Assembly: GCA_039934635.1 (NCBI GenBank)
Contig: JBDTLT010000240.1
Coordinates: forward strand, 1 to 8,221
Reading direction: 5' to 3'
Length of the DNA stretch: 8,221 nt
Origin: DATLFA01 sp039934635
GTDB lineage: Bacteria > Actinomycetota > Acidimicrobiia > Acidimicrobiales > WLNW01
Below the pieces are notes generated by a model. It had not been told where the DNA came from and ran no database searches. It saw only the letters and a program-made list of their open reading frames with translations. Positions 1 through 8,221 of the stretch are shown here, piece after piece. The position numbers and the translations under genes are program-made. Each line of letters opens with the position of its first letter. The stretch's first letter is position 1.

Positions 1-606
1 GTCACCTCGGCGGTGTCGGTGGCGGGCGCCGTCACCGCGACGCGCAACCACTATGGGCACTGCGATGTTCTCGTCAACAACGCCGGGATCTTGCCAAAAC
101 GCTTGCTCGAAGACGAGACGACCGAAACGTGGGACCTCACCATGGCGGTCAATCTCCGCGGACCGTTCTTGTGCACCCGGCACTTCGGCGCACTCATGAG
201 GGAGAGTGGCGGCGGCAGCATCGTCAATATCGGCTCGATCGGCGCGACCGCACCGACACTCGGTGCCGGCGCGTACTCGGCCAGCAAAGCCGGGTTGTTG
301 GCGCTCACGCGCCAGACCGCGGTCGAGTGGGGCCAGTACGGCATCCGCGCCAACGCGGTCAGCCCCGGGTACATGCACACGCCGATGACCCAAAGCCGCT
401 ATGCCGTGCCCGGGCTGGCCGAACAACGGGCGAGTAAGATCCCGCTCGGTCGCATTGCCGAGCTGACCGAGGTCGCCAGCGTCGTTACCTTCCTGGCGAG
501 CGCGGCTTCGTCCTACGTTAATGGCCAGGAGTTATTGGTGGATGGAGGCTTCAGCCACACCGCCACGCGCCAGATGGCGCAGCCCTCTGCGAACGACAGC
601 AAATAG
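1..606 (+). CDS. Short-chain dehydrogenase/reductase (SDR), 5'-truncated by window edge
   Basis: Likely NAD(P)-dependent oxidoreductase acting on an alcohol/ketone; substrate unknown. The frame is open from base 1, so the gene begins upstream; the GTG at 13 is internal and not taken as the start. About 201 codons are visible. In visible-frame numbering they show the NNAG motif (about 26-29), a conserved Asn in MAVN (about 51), the catalytic Ser in GSIGA (about 79), and the YSASK motif with Tyr92 and Lys96. The PGYMHTP segment and a C-terminal VNGQELLVDGG strand, typical of classical FabG-like SDRs, follow. Classical SDRs have about 250 residues, so roughly 50-60 N-terminal residues, including the glycine-rich Rossmann motif (TGxxxGxG), are missing. 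The tail after VDGG (about 20 residues, polar) is slightly longer than usual. The gene lies 112 bp upstream of the importer genes on the same strand, so shared function is possible but unproven. Confidence 0.93.
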   Translation, partial: VTSAVSVAGAVTATRNHYGHCDVLVNNAGILPKRLLEDETTETWDLTMAVNLRGPFLCTRHFGALMRESGGGSIVNIGSIGATAPTLGAGAYSASKAGLLALTRQTAVEWGQYGIRANAVSPGYMHTPMTQSRYAVPGLAEQRASKIPLGRIAELTEVASVVTFLASAASSYVNGQELLVDGGFSHTATRQMAQPSANDSK

Positions 607-615
607 CCTCCACTC

Positions 616-640
616 CCATATGTAGTATGGTGATCCATAT
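616..640. promoter_or_regulatory. AT-rich palindromic element, candidate operator/promoter of importer genes
   Basis: In the 112-bp spacer between the SDR and the permease, an AT-rich patch stands out from the GC-rich surroundings. It holds interleaved half-sites: CCATA (616-620), TATGG (626-630) and CCATA (635-639). The last two form a 14-bp dyad with 5-bp arms and a 4-bp centre, and the first two a dyad with a 5-bp centre. CCATAT occurs twice as a direct repeat (616-621 and 635-640), 19 bp apart. This would suit a dimeric repressor site or a promoter -10 region, but no convincing -35 hexamer at proper spacing is visible. The regulatory role is inferred from position and symmetry only. Confidence 0.35.
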
Positions 641-706
641 TGTGTAAGTCGCTGGCGTCGCGATCGCTCGCGGCGCGACCCTGGACTTGGTGGGGCCTGT
701 GGAGTC

Positions 707-712
707 AGAGGG
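707..712 (+). promoter_or_regulatory. Ribosome binding site for the first permease
   Basis: AGAGGG lies 6 nt before the GTG at 719. It supports that GTG as start, which also gives the short positively charged N-terminus followed by a membrane segment expected of this family. Confidence 0.6.
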
Positions 713-718
713 CTTGAC

Positions 719-1663
719 GTGACCCGGTTCGTCGCGGGGCGCCTGGGTCGGCTCGTTTTCGTGCTGCTATTGGTCACGTTCGCAACGACCTGGTTCCTCG
801 ACCTGACGCCGTCAAGCCCCGCAATCGCCATTGCCGGCCCGGATGCACAGCCCGAGATCCTTGAGGCGATCAACGAGCAGTACGGCTTCAACGATCCACT
901 CGTGACGCGCTACGGACGGTGGATCAACGACGTCACGCACGGCGATCTGGGGCGTTCGTACCTCACGCGGCAACCGGTCACCGAGTCGCTCGTCGCCCGT
1001 CTGCCGGTGACGATCGAACTCACTCTGCTCGCGACCGTGCTGGCGCTCGTGCTCTCTGTGCCCGCCGCGATGATTACGGCCTACCGCTCCGGATCACGAA
1101 TCGACCGGGGCACCGACGTCTTCACGTCGATCGTCCTTTGCATGCCGTCGTTCCTCACCGCCTTGCTGTTGATCTATGTGTTCGCGATCAAGCTGCATTG
1201 GTTCCCAATACAAGGCTGGGTCCCGATCAGTCGCAGCTTGACGGACAACCTGCGCGGCGCGTTCCTGCCAGCTCTCACCGTCGCTATGACCGAGATCGTC
1301 GCATTCCAGCGCGTGCTGCGCGCCGATCTCATACAGACACTGCAACAGGACTACATCGCGATGGCGCGATCGAAGGGAATATCTACGAGCAGGATCATGG
1401 TGCGCCACGCGTTGCGACCCTCGTCGCTGTCACTGATCACGCTGGGTGGCATCAGCGTCGCCCGGCTCTTGGCGGGCACGATCGTCGTCGAGATCGTCTT
1501 CACGCTACCTGGCGTCGGGCGGCTGCTCGTCAACGCGGTGCTCAACAAGGACCTGATCATGGTGCAGGGCCTTGTGCTGTTCATCGCAGGTGTATATCTC
1601 GTCGTGAACCTGCTCGTCGATATCTTGTACGCCGCCGTCGATCCGCGGGTGCGTGTCCGATGA
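719..1663 (+). CDS. Peptide/nickel-type ABC transporter permease, OppB/DppB family
   Basis: One of two inner-membrane subunits of an importer of the peptide/nickel (Dpp/Opp) class. It has 314 residues, the usual length. A first hydrophobic helix lies at about 9-29. It is followed by the family's N-terminal extracytoplasmic region with the characteristic YGFNDPLVTRYGRW and HGDLGRSY segments (about 55-81). Further membrane segments are at about 98-121, 132-157, 182-202, 235-257 and 281-305. The cytoplasmic EAA loop that docks on the ATPase is at about 211-232 (AMARSKG...HALRPS), and the C-terminal VDPRVR ending is typical. Start is GTG at 719 with AGAGGG upstream. The stop overlaps the next permease's start (ATGA), so the two are translationally coupled. 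Substrate cannot be inferred: this class moves di/oligopeptides, nickel, opines, glutathione and some sugars. Confidence 0.95.
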   Translation: MTRFVAGRLGRLVFVLLLVTFATTWFLDLTPSSPAIAIAGPDAQPEILEAINEQYGFNDPLVTRYGRWINDVTHGDLGRSYLTRQPVTESLVARLPVTIELTLLATVLALVLSVPAAMITAYRSGSRIDRGTDVFTSIVLCMPSFLTALLLIYVFAIKLHWFPIQGWVPISRSLTDNLRGAFLPALTVAMTEIVAFQRVLRADLIQTLQQDYIAMARSKGISTSRIMVRHALRPSSLSLITLGGISVARLLAGTIVVEIVFTLPGVGRLLVNAVLNKDLIMVQGLVLFIAGVYLVVNLLVDILYAAVDPRVRVR

Positions 1664-2571
1664 TGAGTCGAGACTTGAACTCGACGGCCGGAGCCACCGC
1701 ACCCATCGCCATGGACGACGCCATAGCCGCACCCGCGGGCAGTGCGCGGTCAGCGCGCCGCCGCAGCAACATCCCCGTTGCCATTGCCGCGCTGTGGCTG
1801 CTGTTGTTGATAGTCACTTCGGCCTTCGCCGCGTGGTTGCCGCTCACAGACCCGGCCGACGACACCGGCCATACCCACCTGACGCCCTTCACGAGTTGGT
1901 CAGAGCCACTGGGCACCGATCAGCTCGGCCGCAGCCAACTCTCGCGCGTTGTCTATGGTGCTCGTATCTCGTTGGCCGCGGGCGTACTCTCGGCCGCAAT
2001 CGCGTTTGTCGTCGGCATGGCGATCGGCCTCGTTGCGGGCTATCGACGCGGTCTGTTCGACGATCTTGTAGGGCTCATCACCGACGCGCTGCTGTCGTTC
2101 CCCGGGCTCGTCGTTCTGCTGGCGTTGGCCGCCACGATGGGACCGAGCTTGCGCGTCGTCGTCGTCGGCCTGTCGATCGTCTCGCTGCCCACGTTCATCC
2201 GGCTGTCGCGCGCGAACACACTGCGTGTAAGCACGACGGACTTCGTGACTGCGGCACGCGCGACCGGGGCGTCGACGCCTCGCATTCTCAGCCGTGAGGT
2301 GTTGCCGAACATCGTCGGGCCCGTTTCGACCTACGGCGTCGTCATCGTCGCCGTGTTGATCGTCGCCGAGTCCTCGCTCAGCTATCTGGGTCTCGGCGTG
2401 CGTCCCCCCACACCGACATGGGGCGTGATGATCAGCGAGGGGCAATCGCAGCTGGCCGCGCATCCGTGGTCGGTCGCCGTGCCCGGCCTCGCCCTCTTTT
2501 CGACCGTCTACTCGTTGAACATGATCGGTGAGTGGCTACGTCGTCGCGATGGCCTGAGCAATCGCATCTGA
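1660..2571 (+). CDS. Peptide/nickel-type ABC transporter permease, OppC/DppC family
   Basis: Second membrane subunit, 303 residues. The N-terminus is about 38 residues of polar, Ala-rich cytoplasmic tail, then a first helix (about 39-60). The family block GTDQLGRSQLSRVVYGARISL is split here as GTDQLGRSQLSR (85-96) and VVYGARISL (97-105). Membrane segments follow at about 104-127, 133-160, 164-182, 221-240 and 271-288. The EAA loop is at about 194-217 (TAARATGAS...EVLPN). The SYLGLGVRPPTPTWG block (241-255) and the MISEGQ motif are diagnostic of DppC/OppC. ATG at 1660 overlaps the upstream stop by 4 nt; a second in-frame ATG at 1663 is equally possible and would shorten it by one residue. The reading frame stays open far upstream (to about 919), but that part is antisense-free shadow of the first permease. 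No strong Shine-Dalgarno is seen, consistent with coupled translation. Confidence 0.95.
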   Translation: MMSRDLNSTAGATAPIAMDDAIAAPAGSARSARRRSNIPVAIAALWLLLLIVTSAFAAWLPLTDPADDTGHTHLTPFTSWSEPLGTDQLGRSQLSRVVYGARISLAAGVLSAAIAFVVGMAIGLVAGYRRGLFDDLVGLITDALLSFPGLVVLLALAATMGPSLRVVVVGLSIVSLPTFIRLSRANTLRVSTTDFVTAARATGASTPRILSREVLPNIVGPVSTYGVVIVAVLIVAESSLSYLGLGVRPPTPTWGVMISEGQSQLAAHPWSVAVPGLALFSTVYSLNMIGEWLRRRDGLSNRI

Positions 2572-2573
2572 GG
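2570..2573 (+). promoter_or_regulatory. Ribosome binding site deciding the ATPase start
   Basis: GAGG, overlapping the stop codon of the second permease, sits 5 nt before ATG 2579 and only 2 nt before an alternative in-frame TTG at 2576. The spacing favours the ATG. Confidence 0.55.
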
Positions 2574-2578
2574 ATTTG

Positions 2579-4645
<2,067 letters not shown>

Positions 4646-4660
<15 letters not shown>

Positions 4661-4682
4661 CCACTCCCGGCTGCGACACCGC
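4646..4682. terminator. Candidate hairpin terminator between convergent genes
   Basis: GGTGTCG (4648-4654) is perfectly complementary to CGACACC (4674-4680). On the plus strand the stem extends outward by a T-G wobble (4647/4681) and a G-C pair (4646/4682). A short inner stem CGGG (4653-4656) with CCCG (4666-4669) is an alternative or addition. The hairpin covers the end of the ATPase gene and the 30-bp gap to the convergent ligase gene. There is no T-run on either side, so a classical Rho-independent terminator is not supported. GC-rich bacteria often use such tail-less hairpins, but the function here is inferred. Confidence 0.35.
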
Positions 4683-4690
4683 TCTCTGCC

Positions 4691-6289
4691 CTACGTCACC
4701 CGCTCGCGGTCGAAACACCAATCGGGCAGCTCTTCATCGCGCAGTATGTGTTTTTGGATGCGACCGCTCGGCGTGCGCGGGAAGTCCTCGCGGAATTCGT
4801 AGTAGCGCGGCACCATGAACGGCGGCATACGCCGCGCGCAATGAGCAGCAATGTCTTCGAGATCGGCAACGACGCCGTCATGGGCGACGATGGAGACTCG
4901 CAAATCGTCCTCACCGATCGGTGACGGGAAGGCGTATGCCGCGGACTCGCGCACCGCGGGATGCTCACTCAGAATCTTCTCGACCTCCCAAGCCGAGATG
5001 TTCTGGCCGCGCCGCCGAATCACTTCCTTCAGCCGGCCGCGATAGGTGTAGTAGCCCCCTGCATCCACCGACGCGAGGTCACCGGTGTGCAGCCAGAGGT
5101 TGCGCGTCGCAGCAACAGTCGCTTCGGGCTGATTTAAGTAACCGATCATCATGCGGTGCGGCAACCGGGGACGGATCAGTATTTCTCCCATATCTCCGAC
5201 CGGGACCTCGCGCCCTTGCGGGTCGGCCAGCAGGACATCCCACTCTTCGGACACTCGCCCACATGATCCGAGCCGTGGCGGTTCGTCGATGCGGCTGTAG
5301 ATGGCATTGCCTGCCTCGGTCAGCCCGTAGCTCTCGATGCAGCGCAAACCAAACCGCTCTTCGAACTCGGGGTCATGACGAGCGTTGAACATGCAGCGCA
5401 GTGAGTTGTCGCCGTCGCGGGGGTGGGCCGGTGCGGTCTTGAGCATCTCGGGCAGACTGAACACGCAGTGCGCTACGGTTGCCCCAGTGGCGCGGACATC
5501 GTCCCAGAACGCGGTGACGCTGAATCGGTCGCGCAGCACGATTGTCGATCCGACCAGCATGGCCGATAGCACCCCGCGCAGAAGACCCATGCTGTAGAAG
5601 AGTGGCAGTGGCGAGTAGAGCACATCGTCGGCAGTGAAATGGCAGATGCGCAACACCTCGATCGCCTTCACGACCGCGTGGGCGTTCGTTATGACGATTC
5701 CCTTGGATGGGCCCGTCGTTCCGGACGAGTACACAACGCAATGAGCGTCTGCGTGATCGACCGTAACCACCGCGCCACCGGTGACTTGTGCCGCGTCCGC
5801 CACGAACGGCATGAAGTCGACTGCGGGCGCGTCTGCTTCCCACGTCGAGAGATCACCGGTCGCACCGACGATCAAGATCCGACGAAGTCCCGGCAAGCTC
5901 GCCAACGACTCGATCAGCACTGGCACCAGGTCTGCGTCGACGATCATCGTCGAGACGCCAGCGTCGATCAGGACATGCTCCAGCATGTACCCCCGGTATG
6001 CCGTGTTCACCAGTACGACGGCAACGCCGCGCCGAGCCAATCCGAAGTAGGTGTAGACGTATTCCAAGCTGTTGACCATCATCAGTGCTACGTAGTCGTG
6101 TTGCTGCACGCCGCTCCGGGCGATCGCGTTCGCGTACATCACGCTTCGATCGTGAACTTGCGCGAAGGTCGCTGACTCTTCGCCGAAGCGCAGAAACATG
6201 CGCGTGGGTGTCTCCTGTGCACGTCGCTGCAGCAGCGCGGCCACCGTCATCTCTTCGAGCGCAAGGTCAGGCGCGACGAACTTCTTCAT
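4691..6289 (-). CDS. AMP-forming acyl-CoA ligase (class I adenylate-forming enzyme, CaiC-like)
   Basis: Predicted to activate a carboxylic acid with ATP and join it to CoA via an acyl-adenylate. It has 532 residues, normal for the family. P-loop-like motif YSSGTTGPSKG is at 187-197, SYGLTEAG at 320-327, HTGD at 401-404, the hinge/A8 region RGRLKEVIRRRGQNIS at about 417-432, and the C-terminal catalytic Lys513 within RTPSGRIQK. The N-terminal and central parts (AFWDDVRATGATV at about 260-272) recall crotonobetaine/carnitine-CoA ligase CaiC and related ATP-dependent acyl-CoA ligases. That is recognition from memory, not a substrate assignment. ATG at 6289 is chosen because GAAGGGA lies 5 nt upstream (6295-6301) and MKKFV is a plausible start. 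An upstream start at 6355 would add 22 residues of low-complexity Arg/Ser/Gly sequence inside the DUF35 gene. It overlaps the preceding DUF35 gene by 23 nt, so it is the last gene of the visible minus-strand operon. Confidence 0.93.
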   Translation of the reverse strand: MKKFVAPDLALEEMTVAALLQRRAQETPTRMFLRFGEESATFAQVHDRSVMYANAIARSGVQQHDYVALMMVNSLEYVYTYFGLARRGVAVVLVNTAYRGYMLEHVLIDAGVSTMIVDADLVPVLIESLASLPGLRRILIVGATGDLSTWEADAPAVDFMPFVADAAQVTGGAVVTVDHADAHCVVYSSGTTGPSKGIVITNAHAVVKAIEVLRICHFTADDVLYSPLPLFYSMGLLRGVLSAMLVGSTIVLRDRFSVTAFWDDVRATGATVAHCVFSLPEMLKTAPAHPRDGDNSLRCMFNARHDPEFEERFGLRCIESYGLTEAGNAIYSRIDEPPRLGSCGRVSEEWDVLLADPQGREVPVGDMGEILIRPRLPHRMMIGYLNQPEATVAATRNLWLHTGDLASVDAGGYYTYRGRLKEVIRRRGQNISAWEVEKILSEHPAVRESAAYAFPSPIGEDDLRVSIVAHDGVVADLEDIAAHCARRMPPFMVPRYYEFREDFPRTPSGRIQKHILRDEELPDWCFDRERVT

Positions 6290-6746
6290 CAGAGTCCCTT
6301 CGAATCGTCGGCGGGTCGAGCCGCCACTGTGGCAACCGGACGGTCTCGATGTCACCCTGGTTCACGGCGACGTCGACCCAGTCGCACGTCACAGTGCGCC
6401 CGATACATAGCTCGGCGGGTGTGGCATCGATGACGTTGCCGACGATGCGCACGTGAGGGAACTGGTCCAACTCGACGACGACGACGTTGTAAGGCACCGC
6501 CTCGGCCAGCTGGTCGTTCACGGCGTGGTGTACCAGGGTGAAGGAGGCAATCGAGCCGTGCGGCGCGGCATCGACGTGCCCGAAGTCGAAGGCTTGACAG
6601 CGCGTGCACACCTCGCCAGGCGGATGCTGCACGTGGCCGCACGAACGACAGCGTGTGAGCCGCAGCGCGCCGCTGGTGAAGAACGCCTCGTTGCGTTCGT
6701 CGATCAGGGGTACGACCCAGGCGTCAGGCAGGTATCGGTCAGACAC
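6267..6746 (-). CDS. DUF35 zinc-ribbon / OB-fold protein, partner of the thiolase-like protein
   Basis: A 159-residue protein. An N-terminal helix region (about 1-30, with LPDAWVVPLIDERNEAFF split as LPDAWVVPL and IDERNEAFF) is typical of DUF35 proteins. A rubredoxin-like zinc ribbon follows, with Cys33, Cys36, Cys47 and Cys50 (C-x2-C-x10-C-x2-C). Then comes a beta-rich OB fold (about 60-130) including GSIASFTLVHH and PYNVVVVELDQ. DUF35 proteins form complexes with thiolase-fold lipid-transfer proteins; in steroid degradation the Ltp2-ChsH2(DUF35) complex is an aldolase, and in archaea a DUF35 protein bridges thiolase and HMG-CoA synthase. Start GTG 6746 is chosen for its GAGGAG at 5 nt; a GTG at 6752 overlaps that site. 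The start overlaps the stop of the thiolase-like gene by 8 nt, which suggests coupled, equimolar synthesis. Confidence 0.93.
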   Translation of the reverse strand: MSDRYLPDAWVVPLIDERNEAFFTSGALRLTRCRSCGHVQHPPGEVCTRCQAFDFGHVDAAPHGSIASFTLVHHAVNDQLAEAVPYNVVVVELDQFPHVRIVGNVIDATPAELCIGRTVTCDWVDVAVNQGDIETVRLPQWRLDPPTIRRDSDEEVRRA

Positions 6747-7926
6747 CGGCACTCCTCGCGACTCGCTGATCGCCGTGGGCAGAGAACAAGACCGCGCTCC
6801 CCGGTGGCGTGCCGGGCCCCGCGACGACGAGGCTGAGCTCGGCTCCGGGGACCTGGCACGTGGCGTCGCCGCGTATCTGGCGCACTCCCTCGTTGAGTAA
6901 CTGAAAGCCCTGGATGTAGGCCTCGGCGAGGTTGCCGCCACTGGTGTTCATGGGAATCCTCCCGTCGGGCCAGCGCAGATTGCCCTCGGCGACGTAGTCG
7001 TTGAGCTCCTCTGGTTCGCACAGCCCCATATCGCTGATCGCCATGAGCGTGGTACCCGTGAAGTTCTCGTAGAACTGGGCCACAGGCACGTCGTCGGGCC
7101 GCACACCAGCGCCTTCCCACAAGAGGCGCCCGACGTCGCGGTACCGCCCCGCGGGAAACGACGCGTCGTTGAAGGCCCAGAGGCCCCCGTACTGCTGCAT
7201 ACCAACCGCACCGGCGCGTAGATAGACGGGCACTCGGCGAAGGTCGCGAGCGCGGTCTGCTCGCGTGACCACCACAGCCGCGGCACCGTCGCTTTCCTGG
7301 CAACAATCGAACAGGCGGAATGGATCGGCGATCAAACGCGACGCGTAGTAGTCGTCGCGCGATAGCGGCCGGCCGTGCATCACCGCGCGCGGGTTGTGCT
7401 GCGCGTGGGCGTAGCTCGCCATTGCCACCTCACACACCGCGTCGTTCGAGACTCCGTGGTCGTGCATGAACTTCTTGGTCAACAATGCGTTCTTCACCAC
7501 GGGTGCGGCAGAGCCGAACGGTGTGAGAAACGCGTCCTCACCGGCGGCCGCCGCAGCGAGCACCGGTCGACCGTAGCGGGTAGCGCCGCTCTGGCAGAGT
7601 GAGCGATACGCGACGACCACGTCGGCTTGACCGCTATGTACAGCGGCATCAGCGAGTAGCAACGCGGCAGCGCTGATGTTGCCGCCGCCGCTCGAGACCT
7701 GCGCCGAGAACCGAAGATTCGCGCAGCCGAGGAGCGACGCGAGGTAGGCAAACCGGCGTTCTTCGTGGAATGACACGAAGCCGTCGACATCTCGCAACGA
7801 AAGTCCGGCATCGTCGACCGCGGCGCGGATCGCTGTCACCGCTAACTGTAGTGCGGAGTGCGGCGACCGACCACCCTTGTAGTACTGCGATTCGCCGATG
7901 CCGACGACTGCCGTGGAACCCTTCAC
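6739..7926 (-). CDS. Thiolase-fold lipid-transfer-type protein (Ltp/SCP-x-like), probable non-thiolytic C-C bond enzyme
   Basis: 395 residues, full length for thiolase-fold lipid-transfer proteins. The N-terminus VVGIGESQYYKG (7-18) and the helix-rich SALQLAV...AAVDDAGL segment are typical of the family. So are FDCCQESDGAAAVVV (206-220), QFYENFTG (284-291), MNTSGGNLAEAYIQG (326-340) and the AGPGTPPGSAVLF end (369-381). Where thiolases carry the acyl-accepting Cys there is VSSGGGN (77-83) with no Cys; the GHP histidine motif is replaced by AEAYIQG; and the C-terminal CxG cysteine is replaced by GPGTPP. So ordinary thiolysis is unlikely. With the DUF35 partner next door, the best precedent is Ltp2-type retro-aldolase acting on a CoA thioester, where tyrosines do the chemistry; Tyr286 and Tyr337 are candidates. 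Start is GTG 7926, 12 nt after the cyclase gene, with GAGAGG (7935-7940) 8 nt upstream. Confidence 0.9.
   Translation of the reverse strand: MKGSTAVVGIGESQYYKGGRSPHSALQLAVTAIRAAVDDAGLSLRDVDGFVSFHEERRFAYLASLLGCANLRFSAQVSSGGGNISAAALLLADAAVHSGQADVVVAYRSLCQSGATRYGRPVLAAAAAGEDAFLTPFGSAAPVVKNALLTKKFMHDHGVSNDAVCEVAMASYAHAQHNPRAVMHGRPLSRDDYYASRLIADPFRLFDCCQESDGAAAVVVTRADRARDLRRVPVYLRAGAVGMQQYGGLWAFNDASFPAGRYRDVGRLLWEGAGVRPDDVPVAQFYENFTGTTLMAISDMGLCEPEELNDYVAEGNLRWPDGRIPMNTSGGNLAEAYIQGFQLLNEGVRQIRGDATCQVPGAELSLVVAGPGTPPGSAVLFSAHGDQRVARSAGV
6752..6757 (-). promoter_or_regulatory. Strong ribosome binding site for the DUF35 gene
   Basis: GAGGAG on the minus strand, 5 nt before GTG 6746 and inside the 3' end of the thiolase-like gene. 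It is the best Shine-Dalgarno match in the window and rules out the GTG at 6752 as start. Confidence 0.7.
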
Positions 7927-7934
7927 GGAGCGCG

Positions 7935-7940
7935 CCTCTC
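7935..7940 (-). promoter_or_regulatory. Ribosome binding site for the thiolase-like gene
   Basis: GAGAGG on the minus strand, 8 nt before GTG 7926 and overlapping the stop codon of the upstream cyclase gene. It supports the GTG start and a shared transcript. Confidence 0.5.
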
Positions 7941-8221
7941 AGACGATCAATAGCGGGTTGACGGGGCTGTTCACGCCACGCGTGATGCGCAACGGGGCGA
8001 CGACGAGCAAGCCCTCGGTCACACCAGCCAACGCGGGTTCGCGGAGCGTGAGCATTTCGAGCAAGTACATGCCCAGCTCGCAAAGGAGCACCTCGTGCAG
8101 CGGCGGCAGTTTGCCCGGCAACGCCGTGCGCTCGACCGCCGGGTTGTCGGCTCCCACGATCGAGACGTCGTGATCCGCGAACCACTGCGCCGCGTCGGGC
8201 GACACATAGGTGACCGCGTCG
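7939..8221 (-). CDS. Cyclase-family hydrolase (kynurenine formamidase/isatin hydrolase-like), C-terminal part only
   Basis: The frame is open to the right edge, so only the last 93 or so residues are present. The GTG at 8205 is internal to the gene. Visible features match the C-terminal half of the cyclase family (Pfam 'Cyclase', metal-dependent amide/lactone hydrolases). They are a VTYVSPDAAQWFADHDVSIVGAD-like segment (the helix plus VGAD strand), an Asn-Pro-x-x-Glu stretch, PPLHEVLLCELG with a conserved His, YLLEMLTL, and a terminal LLVVAPLRI...GVNSPVNPLLIV strand pair. The metal-binding HxxxD-type motif lies in the missing N-terminal part, so activity cannot be judged. It precedes the thiolase-like gene by 12 nt. 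A ring-opening or amide/lactone hydrolysis step in the same pathway is a reasonable inference. Confidence 0.78.
   Translation of the reverse strand, partial: DAVTYVSPDAAQWFADHDVSIVGADNPAVERTALPGKLPPLHEVLLCELGMYLLEMLTLREPALAGVTEGLLVVAPLRITRGVNSPVNPLLIV

Noticed and set aside
657..679. GTCGCG...CGCGAC inverted repeat in the SDR-permease spacer
   Set aside because: Arms of only 6 bp with an 11-bp loop in very GC-rich sequence, and no T-run; expected by chance.
713..718. TTGACG as a -35 promoter element
   Set aside because: It abuts the GTG start at 719, so any promoter using it would start transcription inside the coding sequence; the match is likely chance.
919..1659. Upstream extension of the second permease frame
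   Set aside because: The frame is open but overlaps the first permease almost entirely and encodes Arg-rich sequence unlike any permease; ATG 1660 gives a normal-length protein.
2150..2170. Short GTC trinucleotide run
   Set aside because: It simply encodes consecutive valines of a membrane helix in the second permease; not a microsatellite of note. A similar GAC run near 6474-6486 encodes valines on the minus strand.
2576..2578. TTG as start of the double ATPase
   Set aside because: Only 2 nt from the GAGG site, whereas ATG 2579 is at a better distance and is a stronger start codon.
5639..6175. 178-codon open frame on the plus strand opposite the acyl-CoA ligase gene
   Set aside because: Antisense to a complete ligase with all motifs; composition is that of a shadow frame and no domain is recognisable.
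6290..6355. Longer N-terminus for the acyl-CoA ligase
   Set aside because: It would deepen the overlap with the DUF35 gene to 89 nt and add unconserved-looking Arg/Ser/Gly residues; ATG 6289 has its own Shine-Dalgarno.

Overview
The window looks like chromosomal DNA from a high-GC bacterium, most likely an actinomycete or a relative. It is GC-rich throughout with G/C-biased third codon positions and frequent GTG starts. It also has tightly overlapping genes and a peptide-type ABC ATPase fused into one tandem polypeptide, an arrangement known from mycobacterial oligopeptide permeases. The taxon is inferred from style and gene content, as there is no rRNA or other marker. No mobile element, tRNA, CRISPR array or broken gene was seen. 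All complete reading frames are intact.

Left half, plus strand (1-4660): the 3' two-thirds of a short-chain dehydrogenase/reductase enters from the left edge. After a 112-bp spacer with an AT-rich, palindrome-bearing segment come three ABC importer genes of the peptide/nickel (Dpp/Opp) class. These are an OppB/DppB-type permease (719-1663), an OppC/DppC-type permease overlapping it by 4 nt (1660-2571), and a double ATPase (2579-4660) that carries both nucleotide-binding domains and a four-cysteine motif after each. No substrate-binding protein gene lies in the window.

Right half, minus strand (8221 down to 4691): four genes read toward the importer. In transcription order they are the 3' end of a cyclase-family (kynurenine-formamidase-like) hydrolase, a thiolase-fold protein of the lipid-transfer-protein (Ltp/SCP-x-like) type lacking the thiolase Cys and His residues, a DUF35 zinc-ribbon/OB-fold partner, and an AMP-forming acyl-CoA ligase. 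Gaps and overlaps of 12, -8 and -23 nt indicate one operon whose promoter is beyond the right edge. The two blocks converge on a 30-bp spacer spanned by a possible hairpin terminator.

Working model (inference): the importer brings in a small organic acid, amide or peptide-like compound. The cyclase-family enzyme may open an amide or lactone, the ligase makes a CoA thioester, and the Ltp-like/DUF35 pair performs a carbon-carbon bond step on it. A retro-aldol cleavage, as in steroid side-chain degradation by Ltp2-ChsH2(DUF35), is the best-known precedent. The SDR could oxidise or reduce an alcohol/ketone in the same route. The substrate cannot be read from this sequence.
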